Shown here: one piece after another, positions 46,597 to 56,442 of the stretch | Position numbering within the stretch: the first letter of the stretch is position 1 | Layout of the letters: every line of letters begins with the position of its first letter | Origin: Polynucleobacter yangtzensis | GTDB taxonomy: Bacteria > Pseudomonadota > Gammaproteobacteria > Burkholderiales > Burkholderiaceae | Length of the DNA: 64,000 nucleotides | NCBI RefSeq assembly: GCF_001595965.1 | Contig: NZ_LOJI01000035.1 | Location: 71,770 to 135,769, forward strand | Direction of reading: 5' to 3' | Notes under the pieces: generated by a model | What the model was told of the DNA's origin: nothing | Seen by the model: only the letters and a program-made list of their open reading frames with translations | Databases searched by the model: none | Translations under genes and position numbers: made by a program

Positions 46597-47196
46597 TTAC
46601 TTCTTAGGGGTGGTAATGGAAGCAGCCATTGCATCAAAGTAAATCACTTTAACCTGTTCGCCAACCTGAACATCTGCCAATAGAGCAGGGTTCTTTACTG
46701 TAACGGTAGTAATTTTACCGCTTGGCCCCTTCACAGAAACCAATTTCTTCTCACGATTGACTTCAACAATATCGGCGATGATGGTTGTCTTGTTCGTAAT
46801 AGTTTCAGATGGTTTTTCAGTTGATTTAGATTTTGTTACTGTATTTGTCTCTGTCTTAGAGCGTATGCCATCGCTCTTGGTTTTAATCAACTCAATTGCA
46901 ACTGCTAACTCGTAGTTAACGTTAACGCGGTCACCTTTTTTGATCTGATCAAAATTCTTAATATCCGGACCGGCTACAAATTTAGACTCACCCTCTTTAT
47001 TTTTGAAGGTAATGGTACGTGTTTTCTTATCAATCTTAACAACTTCACCTTCATATAGCTGATAGACATTATCAGTAACAGCAGCATCGATTACAACTGG
47101 CTTAGCGGCACCAGTTGCGGATGGGGACTGGGCGTTAACTGCCGTTGTTCCTGCGAAAAACACAGCAAGCATCATGGCAATCGGAGCAAATTTCAT
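46597..47196 (-). CDS. exported hypothetical protein with two similar small beta domains
   Basis: Signal peptide (MKFAPIAMMLAVFFAGTTAVNAQ); repeated pattern YEGEVVKIDKKTRTITFKNKEG... and IIADIVEVNREKKLVSVKGPSG... Confidence 0.75.
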   Translation of the reverse strand: MKFAPIAMMLAVFFAGTTAVNAQSPSATGAAKPVVIDAAVTDNVYQLYEGEVVKIDKKTRTITFKNKEGESKFVAGPDIKNFDQIKKGDRVNVNYELAVAIELIKTKSDGIRSKTETNTVTKSKSTEKPSETITNKTTIIADIVEVNREKKLVSVKGPSGKITTVTVKNPALLADVQVGEQVKVIYFDAMAASITTPKK

Positions 47197-47350
47197 ATTA
47201 GTTTTCCTTATTTAAATAACTACTAAATTCAATCTTAGCCTATTTGTAAGCCAATGAGACCCATAAATGGGCTCATGCCTCTGCAAGACCAAGCCGCCTG
47301 AGGGTTTGTTAAGATCAACCAGTACGTTAATTCACTCTAAAGGATGTGAA

Positions 47351-48127
47351 ATGCCCCAGTTTGCAGCCAATCTGACCATGCTATTTAATGAGTATCCTTT
47401 TATTGAGCGCTTTGAGAAAGCCGCTAAATCGGGATTTCAGGCAGTGGAATTTCTTTTTCCTTATGCATACTCCCCAAATGAGATTCGCCAACAGCTAGAT
47501 CAAAATCATCTTCGCTTGGTTCTTCATAATCTGCCGGCAGGAGACTGGGATGCAGGGGAGCGTGGTATAGCTTGTTTGCCAGATCGTGTAGAGGAATTCC
47601 GGGCGAGCGTTACAAAGGCAATTGAATATGCAACAGTGCTTGGCGTAAACCAACTGAATTGTTTAGCGGGAAAAACTCCCGAAGGAATTGAGCCGGGATT
47701 ACTGCGAAAAACATTTATTGCAAACTTAAAATACGCTGCTGCGGAGCTTAAAAAATTCAATATTAGATTACTTATTGAGCCAATTAATAGTTTTGATATT
47801 CCCGGATTTTATTTATCAAAAACTGAGCAGGCATTAGATATCCTGAATGAAGTTGGTTCTGATAATTTATATATCCAATATGATATCTATCATGCGCAAC
47901 GCATGGAAGGTGAGCTGAGTAAAACGCTAGAGAAAAATCTTTCTAAGATTGCCCATATTCAGCTGGCTGATAATCCAGGTCGAAATGAGCCCGGTACAGG
48001 CGAAATAAATTTCGCATACTTATTTAAGTTGATCGATAGAATTGGCTATACAGGTTGGATAGGTTGCGAATACAAGCCAGCTAATCAGACCGAGTCAGGG
48101 CTGGGCTGGATCAAAGCACTCAATTAA
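47351..48127 (+). CDS. hyi: hydroxypyruvate isomerase (TIM-barrel, Hyi family)
   Basis: MPQFAANLTMLFNEYPFIERFEKAAKSGFQAVEFLFPY; YDIYHAQRMEGEL; start ATG at 47351. Confidence 0.88.
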   Translation: MPQFAANLTMLFNEYPFIERFEKAAKSGFQAVEFLFPYAYSPNEIRQQLDQNHLRLVLHNLPAGDWDAGERGIACLPDRVEEFRASVTKAIEYATVLGVNQLNCLAGKTPEGIEPGLLRKTFIANLKYAAAELKKFNIRLLIEPINSFDIPGFYLSKTEQALDILNEVGSDNLYIQYDIYHAQRMEGELSKTLEKNLSKIAHIQLADNPGRNEPGTGEINFAYLFKLIDRIGYTGWIGCEYKPANQTESGLGWIKALN

Positions 48128-48160
48128 ATGAAATTAATCAATACACCCTAGGATTTACAT

Positions 48161-48748
48161 ATGTCTTCAACCTTAATCGTTTACCTTCACGGCTTTCGCT
48201 CTTCACCGCGCTCAAGTAAGGCTGTAATGACGGGCGACGCAATTAAATCCTTGTCTACTTCAGAATATCCCATTGAGTGGTATTGCCCTCAGCTTGTAGC
48301 TTCACCTAAGGTAAGCATGGATATGGTTAATTCGCACATTACAAGATCTCAACATGATCGTTTGGTGGTAATTGGCTCTTCTTTGGGTGGCTACTATGCA
48401 AATTACTTGGCAGAGAAGTATGGATGTAAGGCTGTCGCGCTGAATCCCGCCGTTAGAGCCCCCAGAGAGTTGGCAGCACATGTAGGCATGCTTACTTCTT
48501 ACGATACTGATGAGCCATACGATTTTCGGCCAGAATATATTGATGAATTAAAAGCCCTGCAGGTAGAGTCAATCACCGATCCTTCCCGCTATTTCTTAAT
48601 GGCAGCCAAAGGAGATGAGCTTCTTGATTGGCATGAGATGGTCGATTTTTATAAGGGTGCCGAGCAACTAGTGCTTGAGGGTAGTGACCATGGAATTGCA
48701 GATTACCCAGAACATTTACCAAAGGTATTGAAGTTCATAGCCAAATAG
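48161..48748 (+). CDS. YqiA/YcfP family alpha/beta esterase
   Basis: LIVYLHGFRSSPRSSKA, VIGSSLGGYYANYLAEKYGCKAVALNPAVRP-like. Confidence 0.88.
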   Translation: MSSTLIVYLHGFRSSPRSSKAVMTGDAIKSLSTSEYPIEWYCPQLVASPKVSMDMVNSHITRSQHDRLVVIGSSLGGYYANYLAEKYGCKAVALNPAVRAPRELAAHVGMLTSYDTDEPYDFRPEYIDELKALQVESITDPSRYFLMAAKGDELLDWHEMVDFYKGAEQLVLEGSDHGIADYPEHLPKVLKFIAK

Positions 48749-48830
48749 GTTTATTGATCGCAGCTATCTTCTTCTGTAAGATGATCCAAACGACCGCTAT
48801 CCACTCGATGCGGTCTAGAAAGGAGAGTTT

Positions 48831-49400
48831 GTGCTGAGCATCTTGAAATTAGACGCAGGTGGAATTCCCCAGGGTTGGGTCAACCCAGAAGAGGCTACGA
48901 AGCAATATGCTGATAGCAGCGTCTTATGGACTTTAGGCGATCCCATATTCAAAATGCGCGGCGGCATTTCTCGCGCGACTGGTAAACAATCCGTCATTGA
49001 GCTTCACTCTATCATTGCGGTTAAAGGTAGCCCAAAAATTAATCTCTTTGATGTTGTGCCTGTTATAACTAAACATAAGCTCTATAAACGGGACAAAGGA
49101 CTATGTGCCTATTGCGGTGATGCCATTCATGAAAACCATGCAGAAGCAGAGCACATCATTCCCAATAGTCGTGGTGGTCAATATAGCTGGATGAATTTAG
49201 TAATTTCCTGCAGGCCATGCAATCAACGTAAAGGTAATCGAACCCCAGAGCAAGCCGGAATGGGCTTGTTGTACACACCCTATTTACCAAGCCTCTATGA
49301 AGACATGATTCTTAAGGGGCGTAATATTTTGGCCGATCAAATGGATTTTTTAGCGGCCAACCTCCCTAAAACTAGCCGCCTTTTGGAGGGCTTGTCCTGA
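48831..49400 (+). CDS. HNH endonuclease family protein
   Basis: CAYCGDAIHENHAEAEHIIPNSRGGQYSWMNLVISCRPCNQRKGNRTP zinc/HNH motif. Confidence 0.9.
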   Translation: MLSILKLDAGGIPQGWVNPEEATKQYADSSVLWTLGDPIFKMRGGISRATGKQSVIELHSIIAVKGSPKINLFDVVPVITKHKLYKRDKGLCAYCGDAIHENHAEAEHIIPNSRGGQYSWMNLVISCRPCNQRKGNRTPEQAGMGLLYTPYLPSLYEDMILKGRNILADQMDFLAANLPKTSRLLEGLS

Positions 49401-50404
49401 GTCTAAAAAGAGGGTGGGGTAGTGATCTTCACTTTCCCAAAATTAAATCATTACGAATTTTTCTTGCTGCCCTGCTACTTTCGATAGTTGGACATTTCGT
49501 ATTGTTTTTTGGCATACCGTTTTTCTCATACAAGGATCCTCAGCCTATTGCGGAAGATCTCATCATTAGAACGGAGCTAAAAACAGAGCCGCCCAAGAAG
49601 ATTCAGATGACTAGGGCGCCTAAAAAACAGGTTGATAAACAAAACTTATCTTCGAATTCTCAAGCTGAAGCCATTTCAAGTGGCAACGGAAACCTAGGTG
49701 CAAATGGCGATCAGCCTGGAGTTGCATTTAAATTGCCAGAATCAGGAATTATTTATTACGACACATATGTTGATGGCCAACAGTATCAAACCGGCGAGAT
49801 TGATTGGATTGTTGAGGGGAATAGCTATCGCCTATACATCAACATTCCGTACGCATTTGTTGGCCCATTTATTTTTGAATCACGTGGATCGGTAGATTCC
49901 TATGGCATTGCGCCAATCATTTACTGGACGCAACGTGGTACGAAAGCACCACGCTACTCTCGATTTGATCGAAACGATAAAGGGGAAGGGCGGATGTTCT
50001 TTTCTGAAAAACCTGAATTTACCCCTGTAATTCTGCCTGGCACCCAAGATCGTTTTAGCCTCATGTTTCAACTTGCCTCGCTATTGAATGGTGATAGCAA
50101 AATGGATGAGGCTGGCAGTATTCGAGCAATTCCAGTTGTCGATTACAACACTCTTGAGATGTGGAATTTCAAAAGCTATGGCGAGTCCTTGTCTGATGAC
50201 ATCCCAAGTATGGGCAAGACTATCAATCGTCACTATGCTCTTATGCAACGTGAAAACGATCCGTACAAGCGCCAGGTGGATATCTGGCTTGCCAAGGACC
50301 TAGAGTGGCTCCCAGGACGCATTCGCTCCCTTGAGTCGAATGGCAGGGTGCTGGAGCTTGTTTTTAAGCAAAAAAACCCACTGCCTCCAAGCCTAAAACC
50401 GTAA
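49397..50404 (+). CDS. DUF3108-like envelope protein with N-terminal signal anchor; probable CTG start
   Basis: Open frame from the HNH stop; GGAGGG at 49385-49390 placed 6 nt before CTG; encoded LRIFLAALLLSIVGHFVLFFGIPFF anchor; no ATG/GTG in frame and first TTG at 49502 cuts the anchor. Confidence 0.65.
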   Translation: MSLKRGWGSDLHFPKIKSLRIFLAALLLSIVGHFVLFFGIPFFSYKDPQPIAEDLIIRTELKTEPPKKIQMTRAPKKQVDKQNLSSNSQAEAISSGNGNLGANGDQPGVAFKLPESGIIYYDTYVDGQQYQTGEIDWIVEGNSYRLYINIPYAFVGPFIFESRGSVDSYGIAPIIYWTQRGTKAPRYSRFDRNDKGEGRMFFSEKPEFTPVILPGTQDRFSLMFQLASLLNGDSKMDEAGSIRAIPVVDYNTLEMWNFKSYGESLSDDIPSMGKTINRHYALMQRENDPYKRQVDIWLAKDLEWLPGRIRSLESNGRVLELVFKQKNPLPPSLKP

Positions 50405-50406
50405 GT

Positions 50407-50964
50407 CTAGAATCCTGTTCCGGATTTTGGGCTCTGGTTAGATCGTCCCAATAGCGCACCCATCATAGAATATAGTGCAGCTCCTGACATTGAAACCGCA
50501 AAAATACCAGAGAATGAAATAATGATTGGTAGGATTCTCCAATGCTCAGAGAGTGTGTAGTCGCCATAGCCTACCGTTGTATACATTTCACCAGCAAAAT
50601 AAAAAGTTTGTGGATTGGTGGTAAATACCTTGAGAGCTACGCAAATGTAGGCCCAAGCAATAATCTCCACAAAATGACTTCCAATGATCAACAGTATTGC
50701 GACAAAGTACGACAGGAAGTTTGCGCCATAAACGCGCTTATTTTCGAGTTTACGGTCAATCCAATGGAAAGCACCGGCAATCATCAATACAGCGACACCG
50801 TGGAATGTCAGCATTAAACATGCCAAGATCAGAACTACCCAGATCTGACTATTACCCATATCTGTATTGATTTCTGAAAACAGGGTGGTAAAGCTAGGAA
50901 GATCTGCATTTTGCAATAGGTTAACTATTGGGAGCTTGCCGTCATGAAGGAAGTTAATTGACAT
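50407..50964 (-). CDS. two-TM potassium-channel-like (ion channel family) membrane protein
   Basis: Pore-like segment FYFAGEMYTTVGYGDYTLSEHWRILP. Confidence 0.8.
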   Translation of the reverse strand: MSINFLHDGKLPIVNLLQNADLPSFTTLFSEINTDMGNSQIWVVLILACLMLTFHGVAVLMIAGAFHWIDRKLENKRVYGANFLSYFVAILLIIGSHFVEIIAWAYICVALKVFTTNPQTFYFAGEMYTTVGYGDYTLSEHWRILPIIISFSGIFAVSMSGAALYSMMGALLGRSNQSPKSGTGF

Positions 50965-51033
50965 GGGATTAGGTGATATAAGTTACAAAGATATCTTATT
51001 TGACATAATAATGATTATACGCAGATAGTCAAA

Positions 51034-51741
51034 TTAAGACTTCAGGGGCTCAACTCCTTTAGGCCACTTATAAGGCTGCTTGTATAGCCTTTGCCAGCGT
51101 GATAGCAAGCCTTGTGCAATCCATGTCTTCTCATAAATAACAGCTATATCAATTGCGCTAAGACCTTGGGAGTTTCTGAGTTGCAAGTCTGCACCCTTAT
51201 CAAGCAAGAGCTTTACGAGGACCTCATTGCCGGATTGGACGGCCATCATTAATGGAGTTGTATTTCCCTGACTTAAAGAGTCTATAGAGGCTCCATTGGC
51301 AATTAGAAACTGTGCAACATCAAGATGACCTTTAGCGCACGCATAATGCAATGGAGTCCATCCAATATGGTCAATCTGAGCTTTTCGCTGTAAAACAAGG
51401 CTCTTTACTACTGGTAAATCACCATTTATAGAGGCAATCATTAAAGGCGTTTCACCAGACTTGTTGGAGAGATCTACGTCTGTAGCTTTATTTGAAATTA
51501 ACAGATTAATAACGTCTTCAGACCTATCCTTAATGGCCAAATTGAGCATTGGATCGCCCTTTGGATCTGTTGTATTGGGGCTAACGCCTTTTGAAAGCAA
51601 ACTTTTGACTGTGGCTACATCGTTAAACTTTGCCGCTTTTGCAAAATCTGTAATTTGATCTTCTGTTTGGGCGTGCAAAGCCCCATAAAACAATGTTGAG
51701 GTGACAAAAAAAGTAGCATAAATATTAAACTTTAATCTCAT
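51034..51741 (-). CDS. ankyrin-repeat protein, exported
   Basis: Signal peptide and ankyrin repeats (GWTPLHYACAKGHLDVAQFLIANGASI, NTTPLMMAVQSGNEVLVKLLLDKGADL). Confidence 0.9.
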   Translation of the reverse strand: MRLKFNIYATFFVTSTLFYGALHAQTEDQITDFAKAAKFNDVATVKSLLSKGVSPNTTDPKGDPMLNLAIKDRSEDVINLLISNKATDVDLSNKSGETPLMIASINGDLPVVKSLVLQRKAQIDHIGWTPLHYACAKGHLDVAQFLIANGASIDSLSQGNTTPLMMAVQSGNEVLVKLLLDKGADLQLRNSQGLSAIDIAVIYEKTWIAQGLLSRWQRLYKQPYKWPKGVEPLKS

Positions 51742-51743
51742 AA

Positions 51744-52529
51744 TTACGCTCTATCTATTTGAAAACAATCATAAAAATTACTTGAAGTCTGGTTTGCCAA
51801 TACTTCAATAGGCACCCCCTTTAAATCTGCGATAAATTCACCAACCTTAGAGACCCAGGCAGGCTCATTGGTTTTGCCGCGATACGGAATTGGGGCTAAA
51901 TAAGGTGAATCTGTCTCAATAAGCATTCTTTCAAGCGGAACTTGCTTGCATGTTTCTTGCAGGTCTTTGGCGCTTTTGAAAGTCACAATACCTGAAAAAG
52001 AGATATAAAAGCCCATTTCCATAGCAGCCTTGGCCACTTCATAGGACTCTGTAAAACAGTGCATTACCCCACCAACTCTTTGAGCACCCTCTTCTTTGAG
52101 GATTTTGATAGTGTCCTCAGAAGCTGACCGCGTATGAATAATCAAAGGCTTTTTTGAGGCAATTGATGCCCTTATATGTGTCCTAAAGCGGTCACGCTGC
52201 CATTCCATGGATTCGTAACTACGCTCTCCCATGCGATAGTAGTCAAGGCCAGTTTCACCAATGGCAACTATCTTTGAGTGCTTTAAAGCTGTATCCACTA
52301 AAAATTCTAGACTTGGCTCAGGCGTATCCTCGTAATCTGGGTGCACACCAACGGATGCATAAAGATGCGGATGATCCTGGGCTAGCTTTAATACATTCGG
52401 GAAGTCAGGAAGATCTACGGATACACATAATGCATGGCTAACTTTGGCCGACTGCATATTAGCCAGCACTTCTGGCAATCGCGTTTGAAATTCTGGGAAA
52501 TCGAGGTGGCAGTGGGAGTCAATAAACAT
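51744..52529 (-). CDS. tatD: TatD family 3'-5' deoxyribonuclease
   Basis: MFIDSHCHLDFPEF, IGETGLDYYR, LIETDSPYLAP. Confidence 0.94.
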   Translation of the reverse strand: MFIDSHCHLDFPEFQTRLPEVLANMQSAKVSHALCVSVDLPDFPNVLKLAQDHPHLYASVGVHPDYEDTPEPSLEFLVDTALKHSKIVAIGETGLDYYRMGERSYESMEWQRDRFRTHIRASIASKKPLIIHTRSASEDTIKILKEEGAQRVGGVMHCFTESYEVAKAAMEMGFYISFSGIVTFKSAKDLQETCKQVPLERMLIETDSPYLAPIPYRGKTNEPAWVSKVGEFIADLKGVPIEVLANQTSSNFYDCFQIDRA

Positions 52530-52559
52530 AGCGCCTATTTTAGTCCGACCTAGAACAAT

Positions 52560-53681
52560 TTAAGGCCCAAATATTTGCTGATATTGAGAAAGCAGCGACT
52601 CTAGTTGAATTTTATTTGCAAGTGGGTGATTCTCATGACGACGCGCTTGTACAAGAGATTTCCAAAAGTTATGCAACCTTTGTACATTGGCCAGCTTAGC
52701 CAGGCCTTGAAGTACGACTAAATGCTTGGGGTAGTAACGTGGCTCTCCACCCTGCGCCACAGATTGCAGATCAGAAACCCAACGTTGCATACTAGCTAAA
52801 AGGAAGCCATATTGCGCCTTATGTGTTTTTTCGGCAGCATCCAGCCAGTTAAGTCTGGCGCCCTGGGCCATGGACTGAAGTAGGTAGCGGGAGGCTTGGA
52901 TTGATATTGTTAGCTCATCCTTATCGTCTTTATTGTGTCTCGCAATAAGGGAGCTCAGAACCGAATATGGCGCCCCACCCTGCTCGTCATATATGGTCTC
53001 CATATCGGCATCAACCACCTTCAACCCTGCGATTTCATTAAGTTGAGTTTTTAGCCAGGAAATGCCTTGCTCGCGATTTGGCCGCGGGGCCGTTAGGAGG
53101 CGGCAACGAGAACGAATGGTTGGTAATACACGATCCACTCGATCGGCAAGTAATATAAAAATAGTATTTTTTGGTGGCTCTTCCAAAGACTTCAATAATG
53201 TATTGGCTGAATCGGAGCGAAGCATTTCGAGCGGATAAATTAATATCACGCGATTTCCACCGCGATGCGAGCCAATGGACAAATTCTCAATCGCATGTCG
53301 CGTTTCTTCAATCGAGATATTTTTCTTCTCTTTCTTTTCGCTTGATTCACTATCATCATCACGCGCAGCCTTACCTCTCTTGGGCGCATCCTCGCCCTCA
53401 TAGTCAGCATGCGGCAAGAGTTTGCGATGGGTCTCAGGAACGAGAGAAATAAAGTCTGGGTGATTGCCGGTGTCAAACCAATGACAGGCTTCACATTCAT
53501 TACATGGTTTTATAGATTGATCATTGTTTTCGCAAAGTAGCGCTTTTGCTAGCTCAATCGAAAAAGCGAACTTACCAATACCGGACTGACCATGAAGCAA
53601 GATGGCATTAGGAAATTGATTAAAGTCCAGACTCCCCCAAAGAGGTTGAAGCCAAGGCGCTATTTGAGTCTTATGATTCAC
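52560..53681 (-). CDS. holB: DNA polymerase III subunit delta'
   Basis: AILLHGQSGIGKFAFSIELAKALLC, zinc CNECEAC, LLKSLEEPP; upstream of tatD and downstream of tmk. Confidence 0.94.
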   Translation of the reverse strand: MNHKTQIAPWLQPLWGSLDFNQFPNAILLHGQSGIGKFAFSIELAKALLCENNDQSIKPCNECEACHWFDTGNHPDFISLVPETHRKLLPHADYEGEDAPKRGKAARDDDSESSEKKEKKNISIEETRHAIENLSIGSHRGGNRVILIYPLEMLRSDSANTLLKSLEEPPKNTIFILLADRVDRVLPTIRSRCRLLTAPRPNREQGISWLKTQLNEIAGLKVVDADMETIYDEQGGAPYSVLSSLIARHNKDDKDELTISIQASRYLLQSMAQGARLNWLDAAEKTHKAQYGFLLASMQRWVSDLQSVAQGGEPRYYPKHLVVLQGLAKLANVQRLHNFWKSLVQARRHENHPLANKIQLESLLSQYQQIFGP

Positions 53682-54320
53682 TTAAATGGCAATCTGAATC
53701 TGTTTTAAACCATTCCAAATTGCTTCAGGCGTTTGTGTTGCATCCACCAGATGAAAGCGTTTGGAATCTTCCTTTGCTCGACGTAGATATTCTTGACGAA
53801 CTCTTTCAAAAAAAGATAAGTCCATTTTTTCAAATTTATCTGGTGCGCGAGCTTTTGAGCGGCGAGCCTCGGCAACCTCACCTGGTAAATCAAACAAAAT
53901 AGTTAAGTTGGGTTGCAGCAGTGAGCCGTCAGGCTGGCCTTGAACCCAGCGCTCTAATGTGTTCAATTTTTCTAAACTCAAACCCCTACCACCGCCTTGA
54001 TATGCAAAACTAGCATCGGTAAAGCGATCGGATATTAGTATCTTGCCAGCCGCAAGAGCTGGCTCGATGACTTGGGCTAAATGCTCACGCCGCGCAGCAA
54101 ACATGAGTAAGGCTTCCGTCTCCAAATTCATTGGGGCATCTAAAAGCAAGTTGCGAAGCTGCTCACCTAAAGCAGTACCTCCAGGCTCACGCGTCATCAC
54201 TACCTCTTTATCAGGATAACGCTCTTGCATCAAATTTCGAAAAGCATCGACATGCGTACTCTTGCCTGCCCCATCGATTCCTTCGAAGCTGATGAAATAT
54301 CCTGTATGTGCTGATGTCAT
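53682..54320 (-). CDS. tmk: thymidylate kinase
   Basis: [45 protein letters not shown]. Confidence 0.97.
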   Translation of the reverse strand: MTSAHTGYFISFEGIDGAGKSTHVDAFRNLMQERYPDKEVVMTREPGGTALGEQLRNLLLDAPMNLETEALLMFAARREHLAQVIEPALAAGKILISDRFTDASFAYQGGGRGLSLEKLNTLERWVQGQPDGSLLQPNLTILFDLPGEVAEARRSKARAPDKFEKMDLSFFERVRQEYLRRAKEDSKRFHLVDATQTPEAIWNGLKQIQIAI

Positions 54321-54331
54321 ATGAAGTGAAA

Positions 54332-55372
54332 TTAGTTACTGTTATTTTTAGGCATTATTTTGCGTTGATATCGATCAACCGCAGCTTCATGCTCTTTTAA
54401 GTTTTGTGAAAAATGACTACTGCCATCCCCTTTAGCAACAAAGAATAAAGCATTGCTTTTTGCAGGGTGTGCTGCTGCCAGAATTGACTCTTTACTAGGC
54501 ATCGCAATGGGGGTTGGAGGCAGACCTTTGTGCATATAGGTATTGTAGGGAGTGTCTCTGCGTAAATCCGCTTTCTTTAAATTTCCGTCAAATTTAGGCC
54601 CTATTCCATATATAACCGTAGGATCAGTTTGAAGTGGCATCCCTTTATTAAGTCGGTTGATAAAAACAGCCGAAACTAGATTTCTATCGCTTAGACGGCC
54701 AGTTTCTTTCTCTATGATTGATGCCAATATCAATAGCTCATAAGGTGTTTTAAGAGGCAATCCTGGCTCTCTTTGCTCCCAAATTTGCATAAGCTGTTTT
54801 TGCATGGCTTGCGCTGCTCGACGATAAATATTGAGATCAAGCTCGTCCGGATCGAAAACATATGTATCGGGTAGAAAAAGACCCTCATCGCTTGAATATT
54901 TTAAATTCAACTGCTGGAGTAGCTCCTTATTATTCATGCCCTTGGTTCGATGGATCATTGCCGACTGTGAATCCATTAATGCTCTCAATTGCCAAATTGT
55001 CATTCCAGGAATAATGGCAATGCTCTCTGTAACGCGATCCCCGCGGGCAATTTGCAAAAGCACTTTTCCAAGGCTCGCTCCATTAGGCAATATATATGTT
55101 CCCGGCTTTAGCTTGGAGGCAACCAATAAGCTTCTGGCGCCTAAATGTAGCGCCACTGAATTAACAACCAATCCTTGCGCTCTTAACTGATCAGAAATGC
55201 TTATTAACCCAGAATTGGGGTTAATCTTCACCCTATAACTAGAGCCATCAACAGTATTTGACTGATTAGGGACAACCGGGAATAAAAAAATAGTCCCATA
55301 AAGAAGGCCTAATAGGACAACAGCGAGGGTAAGCCATTTTTTAAGATCTCGGTATGAGGGCCATCGCTTCAT
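54332..55372 (-). CDS. mltG: endolytic transglycosylase MltG
   Basis: N-terminal [43 protein letters not shown]; start at 55372 supported by GAGGGG. Confidence 0.95.
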   Translation of the reverse strand: MKRWPSYRDLKKWLTLAVVLLGLLYGTIFLFPVVPNQSNTVDGSSYRVKINPNSGLISISDQLRAQGLVVNSVALHLGARSLLVASKLKPGTYILPNGASLGKVLLQIARGDRVTESIAIIPGMTIWQLRALMDSQSAMIHRTKGMNNKELLQQLNLKYSSDEGLFLPDTYVFDPDELDLNIYRRAAQAMQKQLMQIWEQREPGLPLKTPYELLILASIIEKETGRLSDRNLVSAVFINRLNKGMPLQTDPTVIYGIGPKFDGNLKKADLRRDTPYNTYMHKGLPPTPIAMPSKESILAAAHPAKSNALFFVAKGDGSSHFSQNLKEHEAAVDRYQRKIMPKNNSN

Positions 55373-55425
55373 AAAAAAGCCCCTCTTCTGAATTTTTCTA
55401 CTCATCAGGCTATGATAAAAGGGTC

Positions 55426-56433
55426 ATGACATATTCCACCCAAATCCAGCAAAACTGGCTAGAAAACAGCCCATCCCTACCCTGCAGCCTTACTCAGTGG
55501 GGCCTCATCATAGTAGAGGGCTCTGATGCTGCAAGCTTTTTGCAAAATCAATTAACAAACTCTGTCTTGGGGCTCAACCGAACGCTACCTGGTTCAATAG
55601 CTCAGGGCTACTTAGGAAGTCGTCTCGTAGGCTATTGCAATCCAAAGGGTCGTTTGTTGGCAAGTGCTTGGCTAGGCTTATTTCCATCTGCACCTGATGG
55701 AGAAGACCGATTTGCTTTATTTATCTCAAGAGATATTGCGGCTAACACCGCTAAACGTTTGTCTATGTATGTACTGCGTTCAAAAGTCAAAGTGACTGAT
55801 CTTTCTGCAAGCTGGTCAGTTGCAGGTCTTTATGGCTCTGCTGGAATCACAAATAGCGTGAAGCTGGATGACCAGTGTCTAGCTTTGCGATTACCGGATG
55901 TTTTGGTTGGATCCCAGTCTATTGCGCGGCTTTTATTGGCACACTCAAATGAGGCACCTTTACAGACTCAAAACTCCAGCGATGTTTTAGGCATCTGGAA
56001 TGAGCTTGAGATTTTGAGCGCCATCCCAAGGATTGTTCAAGCTACGCAAGAGCAGTTTGTACCGCAAATGATTAATTTTGAATCCGTCGCCGGCGTAGAC
56101 TTTAAAAAAGGCTGTTACCCAGGACAAGAAATTGTTGCGCGCAGCCAATATCGAGGCGCAATTAAGCGAAGACTTCAGCTGGCGCACGTAATTGCTACTG
56201 AGCAGGATGAACAATATGCATTGCCTGGTTCTGAACTTTTTCACAGTAATGATCCTGGACAACCAGCTGGAATGATTGTTTTATCAACCAAGCACCCCGC
56301 CGATTCTGGGCGTATTGATCTACAAATTGAGTGCAAGCTAGAAGCGCTTGAAGGCGGTGAAATTCACCTGGGTAGCGCTACTGGACCTGTGTTAAAAGTA
56401 GATTCATTGCCATATCCTTTGATAGAAATTTAA
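55426..56433 (+). CDS. ygfZ: YgfZ/GcvT-domain folate-binding protein
   Basis: GVDFKKGCYPGQEIVARSQYRGAIKRRL (KGCYxGQE motif). Confidence 0.94.
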   Translation: MTYSTQIQQNWLENSPSLPCSLTQWGLIIVEGSDAASFLQNQLTNSVLGLNRTLPGSIAQGYLGSRLVGYCNPKGRLLASAWLGLFPSAPDGEDRFALFISRDIAANTAKRLSMYVLRSKVKVTDLSASWSVAGLYGSAGITNSVKLDDQCLALRLPDVLVGSQSIARLLLAHSNEAPLQTQNSSDVLGIWNELEILSAIPRIVQATQEQFVPQMINFESVAGVDFKKGCYPGQEIVARSQYRGAIKRRLQLAHVIATEQDEQYALPGSELFHSNDPGQPAGMIVLSTKHPADSGRIDLQIECKLEALEGGEIHLGSATGPVLKVDSLPYPLIEI

Positions 56434-56442
56434 TTCTTTTTT

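Noticed and set aside
47254-47276. ATGAGACCCAT-aa-ATGGGCTCAT imperfect hairpin between the divergent exported-protein gene and hyi
   Set aside because: Has a bulge and no T tract or obvious regulatory partner; could be chance, so not promoted to a finding.
48831-49400. HNH endonuclease as a possible homing or restriction system
   Set aside because: No methyltransferase, intron/intein signature or mobile context nearby; it is coupled to an envelope protein gene and resembles widespread chromosomal HNH proteins.
51034-51741. Ankyrin-repeat protein as a secreted effector
   Set aside because: It has an ordinary signal peptide and sits beside tatD; no secretion system or host-interaction context is visible.
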